Assembly: GCF_024868665.1 (NCBI RefSeq)
Contig: NC_079913.1
Coordinates: 10,580,895 to 10,644,894, forward strand
DNA length: 64,000 bases
Direction: 5' to 3'
From: Triplophysa rosa
Lineage: Eukaryota > Chordata > Actinopteri > Cypriniformes > Nemacheilidae
The translations under genes were made by a program, and so were the position numbers. Under the pieces are notes generated by a model. That model saw nothing but the letters and a program-made list of their open reading frames with translations, ran no database searches and was not told the DNA's origin. Shown here in pieces: positions 60,601-64,000 of this stretch (position 1 is its first letter; each line of letters begins with the position of its first letter).

Positions 60601-61859
60601 GTAGTATACCCCCACCATACAATATGTATTAAGCATATAAATATGTTAAAAAAATATGTTGCTATAAGCATGCGTGTGTGCCAGGGAACACACAGTGTGA
60701 CTCTGAACAATATTTGTGCAGTCCTGTAAACACCTCAAAAAGGTAACAAAATATAGAGCGTTTCGCCGGACGCGCGCTCGCGCGCCTGACCCCCAGTTAA
60801 CTTCCGGTATGTGTTTGGCTAGTGTCTAATAATAAAACTAATTATAGTTTATTTATGTTAATATTCATTTGTATTATTATTTTGCTGTATAATAATTGTA
60901 TTAAATAAACAATTTGTTTTGACGTATTTAAAGAAACCGTACGGTACATTGACATCTAGCGGTTGAGCTTGGTATCGCAGTCTAAACTCAAAATATCGGA
61001 GAGACAAGTTTATCCATCTAACGGTTCTTCCCGGCCTCTTTTGCTCGTGATCAGAAATAATCTACAGGCGCTCTATTGTTTGCGAACGTGCACCGGAAGT
61101 TGAGTCGGGGTCGCAAAAGTGCGCATGCGCTTTGTTGCTTTGTTAAGACGATGTAAAGTTACCTCTTATTTCATGCTGGCTAGTCTCTCTGCGTCTCTCC
61201 AGCTCTTTTCTGTCATAGTTGAGCTTCTTCAAACACATGATGCCGTACTGGAGACTGGTTCTGTTACAGGTAATAAAGCAGTCAATAAATAGTTATTAAA
61301 CCATGATTACAACTTGACGACACAAATCTAGTTATGCACGGATGTCCTACTTACAATTATGTTTATCGATCTTAGAATAGACCAGTTAACCAAAATCGAA
61401 CCGTTTCACTCTAAATTAAAGTTCCTCCCAATGTAAACAAATTTTCATAACGTCCTTCGGCAAGCTAGAAACCAGCGTGATTCTCAAACTATGTTAAAAG
61501 CGGTAATAAAACGAGAGTGATTTAGATCAGGGCTCCAGCTCGGGTACCTGTGAAAGCTGTCCACCATTTTTAAATGCACTCTGAGGTCTTTCTTGGTGAG
61601 GTGGTCCAGCATGCGGGCGTCCACCAAACACTCCATGAAGTAGCTGCGGTACTGAGGTAGACCTAGACTGGGCAGCCACTCGTTCCCGATCCACTCGTGG
61701 TTCATGTCGCCGTACGCGAGTGTCTAAACGACACAGAATTTAAACTGGAGTCTTTCTAAACTAACTAAATCACTCAAAGAACAACCTCAACATATCTATT
61801 CTTGATGATCTGTCAGGCTCGCTCACCTGCGACCAGCTTCCCTCTTCTGACTCGGACTT
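49739..61859 (-). CDS. ppfia2: ppfia2 (liprin-alpha-2), last seven coding exons, partial gene
   Basis: Liprin-alpha proteins organise the presynaptic active zone, binding LAR-type phosphatases, RIM, ELKS, CASK and kinesin. The seven exons join without a frame break into 255 C-terminal residues. After an 11-residue microexon segment come SAM domain 2 (about 20-85, [39 protein letters not shown]), a linker ([14 protein letters not shown]) and SAM domain 3 (about 106-175, [32 protein letters not shown]). The tail [19 protein letters not shown] leads to [13 protein letters not shown], whose last residues are the PDZ ligand for GRIP. Family proteins are about 1,200 residues, so the coiled coils and SAM 1 lie right of the window. 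The paralogue choice (alpha-2) rests on synteny and closeness to human PPFIA2. Confidence 0.95.
49862..50278. mobile_element. Fold-back MITE copy 7 (long form)
   Basis: Starts TTAAAGGGATAGTTCACTCA, holds GTTCTGTGACATCATTCGCT and a second inner arm, and ends CAAACGATGACAGAATTTTC. About 417 bp, the same long type as copy 12. Confidence 0.8.
50791..50840. mobile_element. Fold-back MITE half copy 8
   Basis: TTAAAGGGATAGTTCACCCC then GATGAAAATTCTGTC: one terminal arm only. Confidence 0.7.
51291..51770. mobile_element. hAT-type MITE with perfect 8-bp target duplication
   Basis: 480 bp from CAGTGTTGGGTAAGTTACT to AGTTACACCCAACACTG. GAACAGAA flanks both sides (51283-51290 and 51771-51778). The interior is made of TAATTACT/AGTAATTA words on both strands and has no coding potential. 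It has split an older repeat with GTATCGTTAAGATATTTACG and CTTATCGGTACTTTTTGATA (51170-51282). Confidence 0.88.
51840..52610. other. Unclassified region, possible LTR-like sequence
   Basis: GC-richer stretch with GGCAGTATATAAGCAGGCC (TATA-like, 51912-51930), GCCTTCCTAATTAAAC-like signals and an ORF (52255-52482) ending [13 protein letters not shown] that I do not recognise. It may be retroelement-derived; no matching ends or duplication were found. Confidence 0.3.
53100..53740 (+). pseudogene. Strongly decayed L2-like LINE fragment
   Basis: The end encodes [13 protein letters not shown], which aligns with [19 protein letters not shown] of the copy at 33.9 kb. Just before it lies a degraded NPLL..STRLWS stretch corresponding to [16 protein letters not shown]. 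The earlier part (53100-53460) is open in two frames but unidentified. Confidence 0.5.
54167..55387 (+). mobile_element. Tc1/mariner transposon, apparently intact (DD36E type)
   Basis: 1,221 bp flanked by TA (54165-54166 and 55388-55389). Terminal inverted repeats identical over 29 bp (54167-54195 and 55359-55387; start CACTCACCTAAAGGATTATT). One uninterrupted transposase gene fills most of the element. Short single repeats and compact size differ from the IR/DR layout of the element at 25.8 kb. Confidence 0.96.
54315..55355 (+). CDS. Tc1/mariner transposase, 346 aa, full-length
   Basis: N-terminal helix-turn-helix (about 10-50, [31 protein letters not shown]) and a second DNA-binding unit (about 75-125), then the DDE domain: AWSDESRF with D155, [11 protein letters not shown] with D246, and [11 protein letters not shown] with E283. 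That leaves 36 residues between the last two (DD36E). [13 protein letters not shown] (190-202) is typical of Tc1-like enzymes. As I recall, DD36E spacing defines a described animal group called Incomer, with elements of similar size. The frame is clean and length normal. It is a passenger in the ppfia2 last intron, antisense to the gene. Confidence 0.96.
   Translation: MGKKGDLSNFERGMVVGARRAGLSISQSAQLLGFSRTTISRVYKEWCEKGKTSSMRQSCGRKCLVDARGQRRMGRLIQADRRATLTEITTRYNRGMQQSICEATTRTTLRQMGYNSRRPHRVPLISTTNRKKRLQFARAHQNWTVEDWKNVAWSDESRFLLRHSNGRVRIWRKQNENMDPSCLVTTVQAGGGGVMVWGMFSWHTLGPLVPIGHRLNATAYLSIVSDHVHPFMTTMYPSSNGYFQQDNAPCHKARIISNWFLEHDNEFTVLEWPPQSPDLNPIEHLWDVVERELRALDVHPTNLHQLQDAILSIWANISKECFQHLVESMPRRIKAVLKAKGGQTPY
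55700..55790. repeat. (GTCT)n / (ATCT)n microsatellite
   Basis: GTCTGTCTGTCTGTCTATAT, ATCTATCTGTCTATTTAG and CTAGCTAGCTTTGGTCTAGC: a mixed tetranucleotide repeat with a short palindromic end. Confidence 0.8.
55790..56365. other. ppfia2: ppfia2 last intron, unannotated part
   Basis: No gene or known repeat recognised apart from a T/G run at 56096-56112. Confidence 0.5.
56366..56622. mobile_element. Fold-back MITE copy 9
   Basis: Starts TAGTTCACCTTCATAATGAA with CTGTCATCGTTTACACACCC, centre AAGATATTTTGAAAAATGTT, ends AGTGACAAGAGGGGGAATAA. It has an added C-run (56489-56501) and lost its right terminus. Confidence 0.75.
57411..57676. mobile_element. Fold-back MITE copy 10
   Basis: Has TATTTTGAAGAACGCTGGTA, CACTTTGTGTT-like arms, GAGACATTTCTCAAAATATC and ends TTTTGGGGTGAACTGTCCCT. 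A (GA)n run sits inside the right arm (57571-57600). The left terminus is missing. Confidence 0.7.
57571..57600. repeat. (GA)n microsatellite
   Basis: Fifteen GA units in a row, inside fold-back MITE copy 10. Confidence 0.95.
58447..58570. mobile_element. Fold-back MITE copy 11 (internal deletion)
   Basis: AAGAAAATTCTGCCATCGTT on the left and GTAAATGATGACAGAATTTT on the right, only about 80 bp apart: most of the centre is gone. Confidence 0.75.
58898..59054 (-). CDS. ppfia2: ppfia2 exon, basic C-terminal tail
   Basis: 157 nt, acceptor AAATCCTTTCTGCAG, donor CCAGAGG|GTGAGA. Encodes [20 protein letters not shown] and [20 protein letters not shown]. Human starts this block SDDKNFRRGSTWRR, so the Cys and a shorter RG spacing are local changes. 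Confidence 0.94.
59221..59622. mobile_element. Fold-back MITE copy 12 (best-preserved ends)
   Basis: About 400 bp between GTTAAAGGGATAGTTCACCC and GGGTGCACTATCCCTTTAA, with nested inner arms (GTAGTAGGAAAAATTACTTT against AATTTTTCCTACTGCGGTAG). It has no coding capacity. The layout resembles the hairpin-forming Angel-like MITEs reported from zebrafish, but I cannot confirm the family name. It lies between two ppfia2 exons. Confidence 0.82.
59655..59723 (-). CDS. ppfia2: ppfia2 exon, end of SAM 3
   Basis: 69 nt, acceptor TTATCCAGCAG, donor GATGAG|GTCAAG. Encodes [20 protein letters not shown] and LDE, matching human exactly over these residues as I recall them. Confidence 0.94.
59815..59990 (-). 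CDS. ppfia2: ppfia2 exon, SAM domain 3
   Basis: 176 nt, acceptor CTTTCTCTAG, donor ACTCAG|GTCGCC. Encodes [20 protein letters not shown] through [13 protein letters not shown]. It reads YANILLESG where human has YANNILESG. Confidence 0.95.
60104..60431 (+). mobile_element. Solo LTR of an LTR retrotransposon
   Basis: 328 bp beginning TGTAGCGAGG and ending TTTGTTACA, flanked on both sides by ATCAC (60099-60103 and 60432-60436), a perfect 5-bp target duplication. An ATTAAA poly(A) signal lies at 60366-60371. No internal region or second LTR is present, so recombination between LTRs has removed the rest. Family (Ty3-like or other) cannot be told. Confidence 0.85.
60437..61162 (-). other. ppfia2: ppfia2 intron between SAM exons
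   Basis: AT-rich with a short alternating CG palindrome (GCGCGCTCGCGCGC, 60771-60784). No gene seen. Confidence 0.5.
61163..61260 (-). CDS. ppfia2: ppfia2 exon, end of SAM 2 and linker
   Basis: 98 nt, acceptor CTGTAACAG, donor AGAG|GTAACT. Encodes [20 protein letters not shown] and [12 protein letters not shown], then the first base of Asp. Confidence 0.94.
61548..61723 (-). CDS. ppfia2: ppfia2 exon, SAM domain 2 (first part)
   Basis: 176 nt, acceptor GTCGTTTAG, donor CACAG|GTACCC. Encodes [20 protein letters not shown] through KMVDSFH plus two bases of Arg. Nearly identical to human liprin-alpha as I recall it. Confidence 0.95.
61827..61859 (-). CDS. ppfia2: ppfia2 33-nt microexon
   Basis: 33 nt, [11 protein letters not shown], phase 0 at both ends. 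Acceptor TTTCTTCGCCCTTCAG, donor TCGCAG|GTGAGC. It aligns with human KTKESEEGSWAQ just before [11 protein letters not shown]. Being in frame it could be skipped without breaking the protein; an alternative-splicing role is inferred. Confidence 0.85.
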
Positions 61860-63390
61860 CTGAAGGGCGAAGAAAGACATTTCGTCAATATTAGTTCTGC
61901 AAACGTTTACACTACATACACATTCAAACTACAAATGCACATACGCAAACACGGTTTCATTTGTGCCGATACCACAAAACTATCCATTTAAACATGCTAC
62001 TATACTCATTTCGTTTAACGTTTCTGTAACATGCACAAAATAATGCAATGCAACAGACATGCACGTATCCACACACACACACACTGCAACATCAACTTAA
62101 CACGCTAATGCACAAAAAATGCATGCGTATTCAGCATCTGTTTTATATACTGTATATTCAGCATTAGATTTATTATATACACTAATAATATTAGACACAT
62201 GCTAAATTTCAAACACAAGTTCTCAAATATTATCAGCAGATCCAATCTGTACTCCACAAAAACTTAACGACTCGTTCACATTACAAGCGACAAAGCGGCA
62301 TGATCCCATTCATTTCAATCGAGAGCTGGCGACTTCCGGCGACACATGTCTAGCGATGCGACAAAGTTAAGAAATCTTCAACTTCATGCAAATGAATTGC
62401 GACTTTCAGAAGCGACAGCCAATAGGAAGATGGTAGAGCTAACGTGATCAGTGGATGTCGTCACTCAGGCAACCACTAGTGGGAACGCCCACTGCAGACT
62501 TGCAGCGACTAAGTCGCTTATAATCTGAATCATAAATCGGTTCAGTACACAACGCAACACGTTAACAATTGCCGCTGTCAGTCAAAAAAATTAAATGTTG
62601 CTTTATGGCTTTTTATGCCTTTATTGGACAGGAAAGTGTAGGGCGGATAGAGGGAAATGGGATCAGCAAAGGACCTCGAGCTGGGAATCAAACTTAGGTC
62701 GCTGAAGGCTATACGGTATGCCAGAGGACTCCCCGCCAAGTTATCGACTCCGACTTAAACGTTTTAGTGAGGATGACCGGCAAAGACAATACTCTTCACA
62801 CGCTACGCAAAACTTTATCTGTCCGCTGTAAACCCACACTGAACCCAGACTGTCCTGCCGGGCACAATCGGTCGTCACAATCAAATTACATTCATAATCG
62901 GCCTGCTTTACTTCCTCTCAAATTCAGTGCGTAAATGGGAAATAAGTCAGCAGATTCTGTCTGGGCCTAGTTATGAGCCATTGTTATGCTGATGAGGTGA
63001 ACAGAGAGAGAGCGGGCGAGCGGCGATTGCGATACAGCTTTGACATCAAAATGAGCCTCGATAGGCTTTTCTCCTTCGACTGATCACGTTTGATTTGGAC
63101 ACGAGAACGTTATTCAGCTGCGGTTGTGTCAAAGCTGTTACGGTTTAGGCGAAATCGGGGCTTCAGTCATTTCTATTACATCCATCGGAAGATCGTTAGA
63201 TCTGAAAGCAATAGCAAGATATATGAGCTGAATGTGGAGGCACGGCGTGTTTATGCTGTTATTTTCTTCCCAGTTTAAAGAAACAAATTCAATATAAAAT
63301 AGTCGAATATAATATATCTATTCAAATGAGCTAATATTGACAGTCTTTATTACGTATCGATAACGGTAATCGCCATTAAAATCTAGTGGT
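61860..63390 (-). other. ppfia2: ppfia2 intron upstream of the microexon
   Basis: No further liprin exon could be recognised. Contains one dispersed repeat (62595-62750) and a short CA run (62071-62082). The ORF at 63090-63278 has no known domain. Confidence 0.5.
62595..62750 (-). mobile_element. Dispersed SINE-like fish repeat
   Basis: TTATGGCTTTTTATGCCTTT then ATTGGACAGGAAAGTGTAG, GAGCTGGGAATCAAACTTAG and GCCAGAGGACTCCCCGCC. It matches a frequent fish repeat whose minus strand carries a tRNA-like B box (GGTTCGA-type, here TTTGATTCCCAGC). Confidence 0.55.
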
Positions 63391-63394
63391 TTAC

Positions 63395-63680
63395 CGAAAA
63401 TGAAAATTCTCTCATATTTTCCCCAGCTTCATGCCGTTGAAGATGACTCTCTCTTTAGTTTTTTTTATAGAAATATCTGTCACATCATGCATCGTGTGTA
63501 TATTAAGTGTATTGTAGGTTTATAAAGTGTATATTTGATATGTACTGTATATAAAGTGACGACGACTAGGCTACTTTATTTACAATTTGTGTTTAGCTAA
63601 AGAAAGAAAGTTAAACATTTAGGATTGTATGATGGTGAGTAAACGATGAGAAAATTTGCATTTGCGTTGAACAATTCAGT
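63395..63680. mobile_element. Decayed fold-back MITE copy 13
   Basis: CCGAAAATGAAAATTCTCTC with CCCAGCTTCATGCCGTTGA on the left; GGTGAGTAAACGATGAGAAA and GCGTTGAACAATTCAGTTAA on the right. The centre is replaced by AT-rich sequence. Confidence 0.55.
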
Positions 63681-63888
63681 TAAACTATTGTATTATTATT
63701 ATCACAACAGTAGCCTTAAACATTTACTAAATGGCTATAGGCTTTTGGTAAACGTTAACAAATAGCATGTGTAGACGATGTCGGCCAAAAATAAAAGTTG
63801 TACATTATGATGAACGACTAAACACAAATGTACACATCATGCACAGTGAGACCGGCAATGTATATAGGACAGTAAATCTCGTGTTGAA

Positions 63889-64000
63889 TTTAAAGTGACG
63901 GTTCACCTTCAAAATCAAAATCCTGTCATTATTTACACGTCCTTGTCATTTCAAACCCGTATGGCTTTGAAGACATTTTAAAGAAAGTTGGTAACCGAAC
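63889..64000. mobile_element. Fold-back MITE copy 14, cut by the window edge
   Basis: TTTAAAGTGACGGTTCACCT, TCCTGTCATTATTTACACGT and AAAGTTGGTAACCGAAC: left arm and part of the centre. Confidence 0.75.

Noticed and set aside
1..64000. A new multi-gene biological system or gene cluster
   Set aside because: All conserved coding sequence belongs to lin7a, acss3, ppfia2 or transposons; no other linked genes are present.

Overview
This window is vertebrate nuclear DNA, almost certainly from a teleost fish. The support is short conserved exons split by GT-AG introns, large AT-rich introns, and a repeat load typical of fish: L2-type LINE fragments, Tc1/mariner, Harbinger and hAT elements, fold-back MITEs and tRNA-derived SINEs. 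Repeats ending in GGGATAGTTCACCCA and L2 tails reading GCTTTGGATAAAAGCGTCTGC suggest a cypriniform, but that is inference. There is no operon, phage, CRISPR array or bacterial system, and I found no convincing undescribed system.

Three protein-coding genes are present, in the order and orientation known from human chromosome 12q21 (LIN7A minus, ACSS3 plus, PPFIA2 minus). (1) lin7a, minus strand: the first two coding exons (9574-9535 and 1163-1045) encode the start and the L27 domain; the PDZ part lies off the left edge. (2) acss3, plus strand, complete: 16 coding exons from 17534 to 46578 give a 719-residue mitochondrial short-chain acyl-CoA (propionyl-CoA) synthetase with all adenylation motifs and the catalytic lysine. 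All 15 intron phases agree, and intron 3 uses a GC donor. (3) ppfia2 (liprin-alpha-2), minus strand: the last seven coding exons (61859 down to 49739), including a 33-nt microexon, two SAM domains and the C-terminal PDZ ligand VRTYSC. acss3 and ppfia2 converge tail to tail, with about 3.2 kb between stop codons.

The rest is mobile or repetitive DNA. Left part: an L2 tail (1.5 kb) and a broken Harbinger element (10.77-12.39 kb). Intron 8 of acss3 (10.8 kb) holds an apparently intact Tc1-like transposon (25765-27334), a probable non-autonomous DNA transposon, a tandem array of tRNA-like units (32.0-32.85 kb), a SINE and a decayed L2 element. Intron 9 holds a hAT element with a perfect 8-bp target duplication that carries a LINE tail and a nested MITE. 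The ppfia2 3' half holds a hAT-type MITE with perfect 8-bp duplications, a second intact Tc1-like element (54167-55387), a solo LTR with a 5-bp duplication (60104-60431) and many copies of one fold-back MITE family.

The best leads for a second look are the two intact Tc1/mariner transposases with unusual catalytic spacing (DD37E and DD36E), the tRNA-like array, the GC-AG intron, a perfect RFX X-box palindrome in acss3 intron 9, and an unidentified small ORF behind a good splice acceptor in lin7a intron 1. All boundaries were read by eye; no database search was run.
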